From Eubacteriaceae bacterium Marseille-Q4139 (GTDB taxonomy: Bacteria; Bacillota; Clostridia; Lachnospirales; Lachnospiraceae), in NCBI GenBank assembly GCA_018223415.1, contig JAGTTQ010000001.1, positions 1,502,365-1,566,364 of the forward strand: 64,000 nucleotides of DNA. Reading direction: 5' to 3'. Positions 7,769 through 16,136 of this stretch are shown piece by piece. Numbering within the stretch: position 1 is the first letter of the stretch; each line of letters begins with the position of its first letter. The notes below the pieces were generated by a model, which was not told the DNA's origin, searched no databases, and saw only the letters and a program-made list of their open reading frames with translations. Made by a program: the position numbers and the translations under genes.

Positions 7769-8806
7769 CTAAAAATACTCCGGATTCAAAAACGGCACAA
7801 TCAGCTCCGCCGGTTCCCCATCAGCGTCTAAACCCCAGTATCCGCTGTAAATGCCATCGCCAACGCCGCTGGAAAACATCACGAGCCGTCTCCCGCTTTC
7901 CGGGATCGCCCAGCACAGCAAATCCCATCTTCTTAGCGCATCCCCCGGCTTGTCCTCTCGTCTCTCCCGGAACCGTTCCTCAAAATAATCCGCATAAAGG
8001 TTCTTTCCCGGATTTTCCCCACGCCATTTCTCAAGAAAGCGGCAAAATTCCTCTGACGCCGCCTCATCCGCAAAGCAGGCCGTCCCGGTATCTACGCCGA
8101 AAAATGTATATGCGGCTTTTCCAGGCACACCTTCCGCCTCGGCAATCTCATATGCCTTCACATCCCTGCCGCTGATCCTAAACTTCGCTGCGGCCACCCG
8201 GGAGCCTGCAATTTCCGACTCCATCACAGAAAGAACCACCGGATAACTTCCGGCAGGGATCCGGCGCTTCAGCACCGTCTGGTATTTCGTCCCCAGATAC
8301 GCCAACGGATCCGCAAGAACCACCGTTCCCGACGGGAAATCAGCCTCACCCGCGGCCACCGTCCTGAGCCGTCCGTTTTCCCGGAACAGTCCCGTAAAAA
8401 ACTCCGGCGGATACTCCTTTTGATTGAGGAACTTCAGATTCTTCTCAAACGCCGCTTCCATCGGATGCTTCACCGGCTCCCGGATTTCCGCCCCGGTCTT
8501 CACATCGACAAAATATTTGCCGCCCGCATCCGAACGGAATTCCAGATCGGCTCCATACGGCATAAAATAGATATCCCAAACGACCGGCTCAATCCCGGCA
8601 AGCGTATTGAAATCCACAACCGCAAGATTTTTTGCGTCATCCACATACGCCTGCGAATCCGAATCACCGAGGGCACACCAGCCGTTCCCGATGCCATTGT
8701 CTTCCCGGAACATCCACTTTAGCCTTGAAGTCCCGTCAAGAATGGATTTTGTAACGATGCATGCACCGGCGCCCTTGATATATGTGCTCTTCTCCTTTTT
8801 CTCCAT
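7769..8806 (-). CDS. DUF2185 (Imm33-like) plus DUF4241 two-domain protein
   Basis: A 345-residue cytoplasmic protein. The first about 110 residues (ACIVTKSILDG, MFREDNGIGNGWCALGD, then YFMPYGADLEF) match the DUF2185/Imm33 fold. The rest (from about 145; FPSGTVVLADPLAYLG, YPVVLSVMESEIAGSRVAAAKF, then a late SGVGDGIYSGYWGLD) matches DUF4241. Both domains are recurrent in immunity proteins and in SUKH/Imm-type accessory loci, but no toxin gene is adjacent. A GGGGG ribosome site precedes the ATG. Function is unknown; an orphan immunity or regulatory role is an inference. Confidence 0.7.
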   Translation of the reverse strand: MEKKEKSTYIKGAGACIVTKSILDGTSRLKWMFREDNGIGNGWCALGDSDSQAYVDDAKNLAVVDFNTLAGIEPVVWDIYFMPYGADLEFRSDAGGKYFVDVKTGAEIREPVKHPMEAAFEKNLKFLNQKEYPPEFFTGLFRENGRLRTVAAGEADFPSGTVVLADPLAYLGTKYQTVLKRRIPAGSYPVVLSVMESEIAGSRVAAAKFRISGRDVKAYEIAEAEGVPGKAAYTFFGVDTGTACFADEAASEEFCRFLEKWRGENPGKNLYADYFEERFRERREDKPGDALRRWDLLCWAIPESGRRLVMFSSGVGDGIYSGYWGLDADGEPAELIVPFLNPEYF

Positions 8807-8922
8807 CCTTCATCCCCCTTTTCTCCGGTTCTCCCATCACTTTCCCGTCGCAAAAAACGCTCCCTAAAATTTAAGGACACGACGCTCTCCAAAAAAGAAC
8901 TGCCGTATCCTTATTTCAGCTT

Positions 8923-9867
8923 CTATTCCCCGGTTTTCCTCACATTGCTCTCCATAAACCGGTTATACCCGAGCCAGCCGCCGTTGTCCCCGGCGCCTTT
9001 CAAAATTTCCGTCATAGTCTCCATCTTCGCGTCTGCATTGTCCGCCAGATTGAGTGCCAGCGCCTCGATGAGGGCCGGCTTCTTCGGCGAGCCGTATTCC
9101 AGCTCCCCGTGATGGGCCAGGATGCAGTGGATCAGCTCATTTTCCAGCTTTTTCGGGAAGCCGGGCATGGCGTTTATTTTCTCCTGCACCATCTGGGCGC
9201 CGATGATGATATGTCCGATGAGCTGTCCCTCGTCCGTATAGTCGTTTTCCGGAAATACCGACAGCTCCTTCGTCTTTCCAATGTCATGAAACATGGCCGC
9301 CACAAGAAGCAGATCACGGTTTAAAAGCGGATACTGCTTACAGAAAAAGTCACAGAGCTTCACCACGCTTAAAGTATGCTCCAAAAGCCCGCCCACAAAG
9401 CTGTGATGGACACTTTTGGCTGCCGAATGGCTGGCAAACACCTTGGCAAACGCCGCGTCCTGGACAAAAAATCCGGCCGCCAGCTTTCTAAGATGTTCAT
9501 TCCGGATCGTCGTAATGTACTGGTTAAGCTCATGGTACATCTGCTTAATGTCCTTGCCTGTCACCGGCAGATAATCGGCCGGGACATATTCCCCCTCGTC
9601 GGCCCTGCGGATCCGCTTTACATTGAGCTGGATATTTCCCTGAAACACGGTAACGTCGGCATCCACAAACACGTAGTCCATGGCGTTAAAATCGCTGATT
9701 CCCGGAGAACCAAGCTCCCATATCTTTGCATCCGCCGTTCCCGTTTTATCCTGAAGCGTCAGGGAACCGTATTCCTTTCCCGTCTTCGTCAGCGCAATCT
9801 GTCTTGTTTTGCAGAGATAGACGCCGGACACATGCATCCCCTCGCGGAGTGTTTCAATAAATTTCAT
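8923..9867 (-). CDS. yhaM: 3'-5' exoribonuclease YhaM family protein
   Basis: A 314-residue protein with an N-terminal OB-fold nucleic-acid-binding domain (about 15-95) and a C-terminal HD phosphohydrolase domain. HD metal ligands are visible in HHSFVGGLLEHTLSVVKL (about 152-170) and LLVAAMFHDIGKTKEL (about 186-201), with later HIIIGAQMV and CILAHHGE. Length and domain order match B. subtilis YhaM, a Mn-dependent 3'-5' exonuclease that trims RNA 3' ends. It is co-directional with the HtrA-like gene upstream, 33 bases apart. Confidence 0.9.
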   Translation of the reverse strand: MKFIETLREGMHVSGVYLCKTRQIALTKTGKEYGSLTLQDKTGTADAKIWELGSPGISDFNAMDYVFVDADVTVFQGNIQLNVKRIRRADEGEYVPADYLPVTGKDIKQMYHELNQYITTIRNEHLRKLAAGFFVQDAAFAKVFASHSAAKSVHHSFVGGLLEHTLSVVKLCDFFCKQYPLLNRDLLLVAAMFHDIGKTKELSVFPENDYTDEGQLIGHIIIGAQMVQEKINAMPGFPKKLENELIHCILAHHGELEYGSPKKPALIEALALNLADNADAKMETMTEILKGAGDNGGWLGYNRFMESNVRKTGE

Positions 9868-9900
9868 ACTATTCTCCCTTCAAGGCCCGAGCCAGGCATG

Positions 9901-11214
9901 CTACCTGGCCCCAATGACAACCTGATATTCAATTTCTTTATATTCTTCGATCCCTTTTCTCTGGATCACAACCGAGACCGTCTCACCGCTCTCCAGACCT
10001 TCCAAACATGTCTGGAACGCCTGCATGGAGCCGATCTCTTCTCCCTGTATTTTCGTAAGGATATCGCCGTTCTGGATCCCGGCCCGGTACGCCGGCCCCT
10101 CTGCGATGGATTCGGTAATGTAAATTCCCTCGGGAAGTCCCTCTTCCTGCATGGTTTCATTGACATCCTGGCCCATGATTCCAAAATACGGCATGGAAAT
10201 CCCGTTGCTTAACTTCTGGAGCGTCCCCTTGTATTCGGAAATCGGCACAATCATGGCAGTTCCCGGGCTCTCATCGCTCTCAAATTCCTCGGTTGCCCAT
10301 CCGATCAGCTGGCCGGAAAGATTCAAAAGGAATGTCCCCTGCCCGGCGTTGCAGTCAATATCCGCGCAGAGAATCCTCGTCAGGCCGTCAGCCACCTGGA
10401 CGCCCTTCGCCACATAAGAAACGAAACCGTACTTCACCGAATGGACGCGCCCGGCCGGACAGCCGACGGCAATCACCATGTCCCCGGTCTTGACCGAATA
10501 GGAATTTCCAAGTTCCACGGCGCAGATCCAGTTTTTCGTGGATTCCGAAAGCCCCGACGCAGCGACGCTTATGGTCGCCATGTCAGCCACCGTGTCCCTC
10601 TGCTTTACCTGCCCGTCAGCCACATTTCCGTCCCCGAAAATAACCCGGATGGAATCTGCTTCGTCAAGGGCGGCCGTCCCGGTTAAAATCGTAATCTCGC
10701 CGGGATTCACTGCTAAAATGACGCCGGCATACTGACCGGCCGTCTCCACGGGATTGTCGAACCAGTCCACCTGTGTTTTCACCGGCGACACTGTGACAAT
10801 GCATTTGTCGGCATTCTGGCCGATCTCCCGGAGCGCCTGGTTCAGTCTTCCGATATTCTCCGGCGTCCATGCAAACTTCGCCATGGCATTCTCAACAATC
10901 TCCTCGACCTCCTCCCGCTCTGCTGCGGACTGGGAGGGCGCCTCCGTCGTGACCTCCATGGTCTCCGTGGGAGGCGGGGCCGTTGGTTCGTTGTCTTTTT
11001 CTATGGTAATCGGGATACTCGTTTCCTGCGGCTCTTTTCCGAGAAACTTCTCCGCAAAGGGCCTGGAAAACACAAAACTCGCCGCCGCCACTGCGCCGAA
11101 AATAGCGGCAATGAGAACCAGGCCCAGAATCCGTCTTGCGATCCTGCGCCAATTCGTCGGCGGCTTTACGATTTTTTCCCTCATAAATTTCTTTTCATTG
11201 GGTGAATCCGTCAT
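9901..11214 (-). CDS. Membrane-anchored HtrA-like protein with dead protease domain and PDZ
   Basis: A 437-residue protein: a basic cytosolic start, one transmembrane helix (about residues 27-50, LGLVLIAAIFGAVAAASFVF), an acidic low-complexity linker, a trypsin-like S1C domain (about 105-335) and a PDZ domain (about 345-430; AYRAGIQNGDILTKIQGEEI). The usual TNxHV histidine is replaced (ITILTGTAALDEAD), and the GNSGGPL serine loop is replaced by AGQGTFLLNLSG; only the Asp position is kept (DMATISV). So it should fold like DegP/HtrA but not cleave. The start at 11214 follows AAAGGAG. It may act as an extracytoplasmic sensor or chaperone. Confidence 0.82.
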   Translation of the reverse strand: MTDSPNEKKFMREKIVKPPTNWRRIARRILGLVLIAAIFGAVAAASFVFSRPFAEKFLGKEPQETSIPITIEKDNEPTAPPPTETMEVTTEAPSQSAAEREEVEEIVENAMAKFAWTPENIGRLNQALREIGQNADKCIVTVSPVKTQVDWFDNPVETAGQYAGVILAVNPGEITILTGTAALDEADSIRVIFGDGNVADGQVKQRDTVADMATISVAASGLSESTKNWICAVELGNSYSVKTGDMVIAVGCPAGRVHSVKYGFVSYVAKGVQVADGLTRILCADIDCNAGQGTFLLNLSGQLIGWATEEFESDESPGTAMIVPISEYKGTLQKLSNGISMPYFGIMGQDVNETMQEEGLPEGIYITESIAEGPAYRAGIQNGDILTKIQGEEIGSMQAFQTCLEGLESGETVSVVIQRKGIEEYKEIEYQVVIGAR

Positions 11215-11305
11215 ACTGCTTCTCCTTTGCAGGGACATATCACTCGTTTTCTGTACGGCGTTTCCGGTGCAGGCTTCCTGCACGGCCGGCCGCGTAAACG
11301 GCGGA

Positions 11306-11450
11306 CTCCGCTCCCGCTCCGTTTGCTCCGCCACGGGAAACGCGAACCCCTCACCGCTCCGTTTGCTGCGCCACGGGAAACGCGAACTCCGCTTCGCTTC
11401 GTTTGCTACGCCACGGGAACCGCGAACTCCGCTTCGCTTCGTTTGCGTAG
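11306..11450. repeat. Tandem repeat, 40-bp unit, about 3.6 copies
   Basis: Three near-identical units (11306-11346, 11347-11386, 11387-11426) share CTCCGTTTGCTNCGCCACGG or a one-base variant, followed by GAANCGCGAA; a fourth partial unit ends at about 11450. The repeat lies between the divergent htrA-like and mutS2 genes, upstream of the chosen htrA-like start. It has no spacers of varying sequence, so it is not CRISPR. Confidence 0.8.
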
Positions 11451-11451
11451 C

Positions 11452-11482
11452 GGATAGTTACCGGCGGAGCCGGTAACTATCC
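11452..11482. repeat. Perfect 14-bp hairpin next to the tandem repeat
   Basis: Arms GGATAGTTACCGGC (11452-11465) and its exact reverse complement (11469-11482) flank a 3-base loop. On the plus strand it is followed by TTTATTATAAAG, a weak U-tract. Because it lies between divergent genes, a terminator role is only sensible for stray transcription. Confidence 0.75.
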
Positions 11483-11546
11483 TTTATTATAAAGTTTCCA
11501 CCGCTATTATGCAACAAAAATATGGCTATGATATTCCTGCGGAATG

Positions 11547-11555
11547 TGTTATACT
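11547..11555 (+). promoter_or_regulatory. Extended -10 promoter for mutS2
   Basis: TGTTATACT (TGn plus TATACT at 11550-11555) is an extended -10 element 44 bases before the mutS2 ATG. The -35 region is poor, as is common with extended -10 promoters. Confidence 0.55.
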
Positions 11556-11598
11556 TCAAGCATGCCGGAACTTTTGGATTTTCAGAAAGGATATTTGC

Positions 11599-13983
11599 AT
11601 GAATCAGAAAGTGCTGAAAACACTTGAATTTTATAAAATTATTGAGAAACTTACGGAATACGCCCATTCGGAGCCGGGAAAGCAGATGTGCCGCGAACTT
11701 GTACCGTCCTGCGACCTGCACGAGATCCGGGAAAACCTCCAGGAAACCTCCGACGCCGCGACCCGCGTCCGCCAGAAGGGCAGCCTCTCCTTCGCCGGTG
11801 TCCGCGACATCCGCGATTCCTTAAAACGGCTGGAGGTCGGAAGCTCCCTCAGTATCCATGAGCTGCTTTCCGTAAGCGGCCTTTTGACCTGCGCGGCCAG
11901 GGCCAAAAACTACGGCCGCCATCCCGAATCGGAGCTGCCGGATGACTCCTTAGACGGCATGTTCCGGATGTTAGAGCCCCTCACAAACGTCAACGCGGAA
12001 ATCACCCGCTGCATCCTCTCCGAGGACGAGGTGGCCGACGACGCAAGCCCCGGTCTTCGCCATGTGAGACGCCAGATGAAGCTGACGGCCGACCGCGTCC
12101 ACAGCCAGTTAAACGCCATTTTAAATTCCAGCCGCACGCTCCTTCAGGACGCCGTCATCACCATGCGCGACGGCCGCTACTGCCTGCCGGTAAAGTCTGA
12201 GCACAAAGGGCAGTTCCCCGGCATGGTTCACGACCAGTCCTCCACCGGCTCCACGCTGTTCATCGAGCCCATGGCCGTGGTGAAACTGAACAACGAACTG
12301 CGGGAACTGGAAATCCGTGAACAGAAGGAAATCGAGATGGTGTTAGCTGCTTTAAGCATGGAGCTGGTGCCGTATATCGAACCGCTGGCAACGAACCAGG
12401 AAGTCCTGACAAAATTAGACTTTATTTTCGCCAAGGCTGCCCTTTCGAGGCATTATAACTGCACCGCCCCGAAGTTCAACAACCGCGGCTATATCAACAT
12501 CAAGGACGGGCGCCATCCGCTTCTTGACCCGAAAACCGTGGTGCCCATTAACATCTACCTTGGAAAGGATTTTGACCTTCTAATCGTCACCGGCCCCAAC
12601 ACCGGCGGAAAGACCGTGTCCTTAAAGACTGTCGGCCTGTTTACCCTCATGGGGCAGTCCGGCCTCCATATCCCGGCCTTTGACGGGTCGGAGTTAGCCG
12701 TTTTTGAAGAGGTTTTTGCCGACATCGGTGACGAACAGAGCATCGAGCAGAGCCTCAGTACCTTTTCCGCCCACATGACGAACATCGTCTCCATCCTGGA
12801 AAAGGCTGACAGCCGCTCCCTCTGCCTCTTCGACGAGCTGGGCGCCGGCACGGACCCGACGGAAGGCGCGGCCCTTGCCATCGCCATCCTGTCGTTTTTG
12901 CACAACATGAAATGCCGTACCATGGCGACGACCCATTACAGCGAATTAAAGGTCTTTGCCCTGACGACGGAAGGCGTGGAAAACGCCTGCTGTGAGTTCA
13001 GCGTGGAGACGCTCCGCCCCACCTACCGGCTTTTGATCGGCATCCCGGGAAAGAGCAACGCCTTTGCCATTTCCAAAAAGCTCGGCCTTCCCGACTACAT
13101 CATCGACGACGCCAGAACCCATCTGGAGACCAACGATGAGGCCTTCGAGGATCTCTTGGCCAACCTGGAACAGAGCCGCGTCACCATTGAAAACGAGCGG
13201 GCGGAAATCGAGCGGTATAAAGCAGAGATCAACGGCTTAAAAAAGCGGCTGGAACAGAAAGAAGAGCGGCTGGATGAGCGGAAGGAAAAGCTCTTAAGAA
13301 ACGCCAACGAGGAAGCACAGCGCATTCTCCGGGAAGCGAAGGAAACGGCCGACCAGACCATCCGGAACATCAACAAGTTAGCACAGTCCTCCGGTGTCGG
13401 AAAAGAACTGGAGGCAGAACGCAGCAAGCTTCGGGAAAAGCTTGATAAAGTCGACAAAAATTTAAGCATCAAAAACGAAAAAGGCCCGAAAAAAATGATT
13501 TCCCCGAAAAAGATCAAAATCGGGGACGGCGTGAAAGTGCTCTCCATGAACTTAAAGGGAACGGTCAGCACACTTCCCAACGCCAAGGGCGATCTCTATG
13601 TACAGATGGGAATCCTGCGCTCCCTCGTAAATATCAAGGATCTGGAGCTTTTGGACGAGCCGTCTGTTTCCGGCCCGGGCCTGGATTCCGCCAAGAAGAA
13701 CACGGGAAGCGGAAAAATCAAGATGTCCAAGTCCTTCTCCGTATCGCCGGAAATCAACCTGATCGGCATGACCGTGGACGAGGCCATCCCGGTTCTCGAC
13801 AAGTACCTGGACGACGCCTACCTGGCGCACCTGCCCAAAGTCCGTGTTGTCCACGGCCGCGGCACCGGCGCCTTAAAGGCCGGCGTCCACAGGCATTTAA
13901 AGAAACTCAAATATGTCCAGGAATTCCGCCTCGGCGACTTCGGCGAAGGCGACACTGGTGTAACAATCGTAACCTTCAAATAA
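11599..13983 (+). CDS. mutS2: MutS2 ATPase/endonuclease
   Basis: A 794-residue MutS2. It lacks the mismatch-binding domain of MutS, and has a clamp/lever region (about 1-290), the ABC ATPase with Walker A GPNTGGKT (about 330-338), Walker B LCLFDELGAGTDPTEGAAL, a long charged coiled coil (about 515-630), a KOW-like segment (KKIKIGDGVKVLSMNLKG) and a C-terminal Smr domain (about 715-794) with VRVVHGRGTGALKAGVHRHL. MutS2 suppresses recombination and, in B. subtilis, splits collided ribosomes. The start at 11599 has AAAGGA 7 bases upstream and begins MNQKVLKTLEF, as in family members; the longer frame from 11509 is not needed. Confidence 0.95.
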   Translation: MNQKVLKTLEFYKIIEKLTEYAHSEPGKQMCRELVPSCDLHEIRENLQETSDAATRVRQKGSLSFAGVRDIRDSLKRLEVGSSLSIHELLSVSGLLTCAARAKNYGRHPESELPDDSLDGMFRMLEPLTNVNAEITRCILSEDEVADDASPGLRHVRRQMKLTADRVHSQLNAILNSSRTLLQDAVITMRDGRYCLPVKSEHKGQFPGMVHDQSSTGSTLFIEPMAVVKLNNELRELEIREQKEIEMVLAALSMELVPYIEPLATNQEVLTKLDFIFAKAALSRHYNCTAPKFNNRGYINIKDGRHPLLDPKTVVPINIYLGKDFDLLIVTGPNTGGKTVSLKTVGLFTLMGQSGLHIPAFDGSELAVFEEVFADIGDEQSIEQSLSTFSAHMTNIVSILEKADSRSLCLFDELGAGTDPTEGAALAIAILSFLHNMKCRTMATTHYSELKVFALTTEGVENACCEFSVETLRPTYRLLIGIPGKSNAFAISKKLGLPDYIIDDARTHLETNDEAFEDLLANLEQSRVTIENERAEIERYKAEINGLKKRLEQKEERLDERKEKLLRNANEEAQRILREAKETADQTIRNINKLAQSSGVGKELEAERSKLREKLDKVDKNLSIKNEKGPKKMISPKKIKIGDGVKVLSMNLKGTVSTLPNAKGDLYVQMGILRSLVNIKDLELLDEPSVSGPGLDSAKKNTGSGKIKMSKSFSVSPEINLIGMTVDEAIPVLDKYLDDAYLAHLPKVRVVHGRGTGALKAGVHRHLKKLKYVQEFRLGDFGEGDTGVTIVTFK

Positions 13984-14010
13984 CAGCCGGCAAAGACAGG
14001 AGGTTTATCC

Positions 14011-14727
14011 ATGGCTGACAAACAGAGAATCTTAATTGTAGACGACGATGCGAATATTGCTGAACTGATCTCTCTGTACCTGATGAAAGAATGCTATGAC
14101 ACAAAAATCGTAGGGGACGGAGAGGCGGCTCTCAGGGAATTTCATTCTTTTAAACCCAACCTGATCCTTCTCGACCTGATGCTTCCCGGCATGGACGGCT
14201 ACCAGGTCTGCCGGGAGCTTCGGACCAGCTCCCAGGTGCCCATCATCATGCTGTCCGCAAAGGGCGAAATCTTCGACAAAGTCCTTGGGCTGGAGCTGGG
14301 CGCCGACGACTATATCATAAAGCCCTTCGATTCCAAAGAGCTGGTGGCCCGCGTGAAAGCAGTTCTCCGCCGCTATCAGGCCGGCCCCGCCGCAGCCGCT
14401 GCGGCTGCCGCCGAAAAGCAGCAGGGCGAATATGTGGAATATCCTGATCTCGTTGTGAACCTGACGAATTATTCCGTCCTCTATAAGGGACATTCGGTGG
14501 AGATGCCGCCGAAGGAGCTGGAACTCCTCTACTTCCTGGCGTCCTCTCCCAACCAGGTGTTTACAAGGGAACAGCTTTTGGATCACATCTGGGGCTATGA
14601 ATATGTGGGCGACACGAGAACCGTGGACGTCCACATCAAGCGGCTGCGCGAAAAAATCAAAGATCACGAGAACTGGGCCCTCACAACTGTGTGGGGCATC
14701 GGCTATAAGTTTGAGGTAAAACGATGA
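14011..14727 (+). CDS. OmpR-family response regulator
   Basis: A 238-residue regulator: receiver domain (about 1-120) with acidic pocket VDDD, phospho-acceptor Asp in LILLDLMLPGMDG (about residue 55), the conserved Ser/Thr in IMLSAKG and Lys in IIKPFD; then an Ala-rich linker (AAAAAAAAEKQQ) and a winged-helix OmpR/PhoB DNA-binding domain (about 145-238) ending GIGYKFEVKR. An AGGAGG site precedes the ATG. The stop overlaps the kinase start by 4 bases (ATGA), so translation of the pair is coupled. The stimulus is unknown. Confidence 0.93.
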   Translation: MADKQRILIVDDDANIAELISLYLMKECYDTKIVGDGEAALREFHSFKPNLILLDLMLPGMDGYQVCRELRTSSQVPIIMLSAKGEIFDKVLGLELGADDYIIKPFDSKELVARVKAVLRRYQAGPAAAAAAAAEKQQGEYVEYPDLVVNLTNYSVLYKGHSVEMPPKELELLYFLASSPNQVFTREQLLDHIWGYEYVGDTRTVDVHIKRLREKIKDHENWALTTVWGIGYKFEVKR

Positions 14728-16136
14728 CCCATTCCCTTTACACCAAATTTATCCTGGGCTATCTCCTGTTCGGCCTCCTTGGCTTCATCCTCATCGCCAC
14801 CTTTTCCTCACAGCTCACCTACCGGTACCTTGTGGGCGAAAAGGCCGACGCCCTGTACGATGAAGCCAACCTCCTGGCCGATGCATACAGCGATATCTAT
14901 CAGGGAAAAAATATCGACCTCTCCACGGCCAACCCTCAGCTTGAGGCGGTGGCCACGTTTCTGCGCGCCCAGGTTTTCGTTCTCGACCGCACAGGCGCCG
15001 TCGTGGCGGAAACCTCGCCGGCCTCCCATGTGGGAAGCTCCATCGAAGGCTTTGACCCCACGGCCGCCGGCAACCACTCCTATGTGATCGGAGACTTTTT
15101 CGGTACCTTTGACGAAAACATGCTGTCGGTCATCGCGCCCATTACCGGCAATTTCAACACCTACGGCTACGTGGCAATCCACATGCCCATCCGCCTGGCC
15201 GAACAGGGAAAAAACCAGTTTTTAAACATCGTCTACGTGACGGCTGCATTCATTTTTCTGCTCTCGCTGATTATTCTTCTCGTCTTCACCAAAACCGTCT
15301 ACTTTCCTCTGAAAAAAATCACGGCCGGCGCCAACGAGTACGCCGCCGGGAACCTGACCCATGCCATCAAAGTGGACACCACCGACGAGATGGGCTACCT
15401 TGCCAACACGTTAAATTACATGTCCAGCGAGCTTAACAAAATGGAGGAATACCAGAAATCCTTCATCGCCAACGTCTCCCATGACTTCCGCTCGCCCTTA
15501 ACCTCCATAAAAGGGTACCTGGAAGCCATCTTAGACGGCACGATCCCGCCGGAACTCCACGAAAAATACTTCAACATCGTCATTTCCGAGACGGAGCGGC
15601 TCAACAAGCTGACCCAGGGCATGCTGACCTTAAACTCCCTGGACAGCAAGGGCTTTCTAAACAGGAGCAACTTCGACATCAACCGGGTTATCAAGGACAC
15701 GGCCGCTGCCTTCGAGGGCATCTGCAACGCCAAAGACATCGTTCTCGATCTGACCTTCACCGACGACAGCCAGATGGTTTACGCCGATCTCGGGAAAATC
15801 CAGCAGGTGCTCTACAACCTGATCGACAACGCCATCAAATTCAGCCATGAGGACTCGGTCATCTACATCCAGACTCTCTCCCGCTATGAAAAGGTCTTCG
15901 TCTCCGTCAAGGACACCGGCGTCGGCATCCCGAAAGCCAATATCAAAAAAATCTGGGATCGTTTCTATAAATCCGACACCTCCCGCGGAAAGGACAAAAA
16001 GGGGACGGGCCTCGGCCTCGCCATCGTAAAGGAAATCATCCAGGCCCACGGCGAAAACATCGACGTTGTCAGCACCGTAGGTGTCGGTTCGGAATTCATC
16101 TTCACGCTGCCGAAGGCCGTAAGCCAGCCGGATTAA
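14724..16136 (+). CDS. Membrane sensor histidine kinase
   Basis: A 470-residue kinase: TM1 (about 8-30), an extracytoplasmic sensor of about 130 residues, TM2 (about 167-190), a HAMP domain (about 190-245), HisKA with the phospho-accepting His in NVSHDFRSPLTS (about residue 252) and an HATPase_c domain with the N box LIDNAIKFS and G boxes DTGVGIP and GTGLGLAIVKEI. It pairs with the overlapping response regulator upstream. The sensor region has no motif I can name. Its 3' end meets the convergent ABC-F gene with a 4-base overlap, leaving no room for a terminator between them. Confidence 0.92.
   Translation: MTHSLYTKFILGYLLFGLLGFILIATFSSQLTYRYLVGEKADALYDEANLLADAYSDIYQGKNIDLSTANPQLEAVATFLRAQVFVLDRTGAVVAETSPASHVGSSIEGFDPTAAGNHSYVIGDFFGTFDENMLSVIAPITGNFNTYGYVAIHMPIRLAEQGKNQFLNIVYVTAAFIFLLSLIILLVFTKTVYFPLKKITAGANEYAAGNLTHAIKVDTTDEMGYLANTLNYMSSELNKMEEYQKSFIANVSHDFRSPLTSIKGYLEAILDGTIPPELHEKYFNIVISETERLNKLTQGMLTLNSLDSKGFLNRSNFDINRVIKDTAAAFEGICNAKDIVLDLTFTDDSQMVYADLGKIQQVLYNLIDNAIKFSHEDSVIYIQTLSRYEKVFVSVKDTGVGIPKANIKKIWDRFYKSDTSRGKDKKGTGLGLAIVKEIIQAHGENIDVVSTVGVGSEFIFTLPKAVSQPD

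Noticed and set aside
9376..10212. A 278-codon plus-strand frame opposite yhaM and the htrA-like gene.
   Set aside because: It crosses two well-supported minus-strand genes, has no ribosome site and its protein has no family-like pattern.
11306..11450. CRISPR array.
   Set aside because: The units are directly adjacent with no unique spacers and no cas gene is near.
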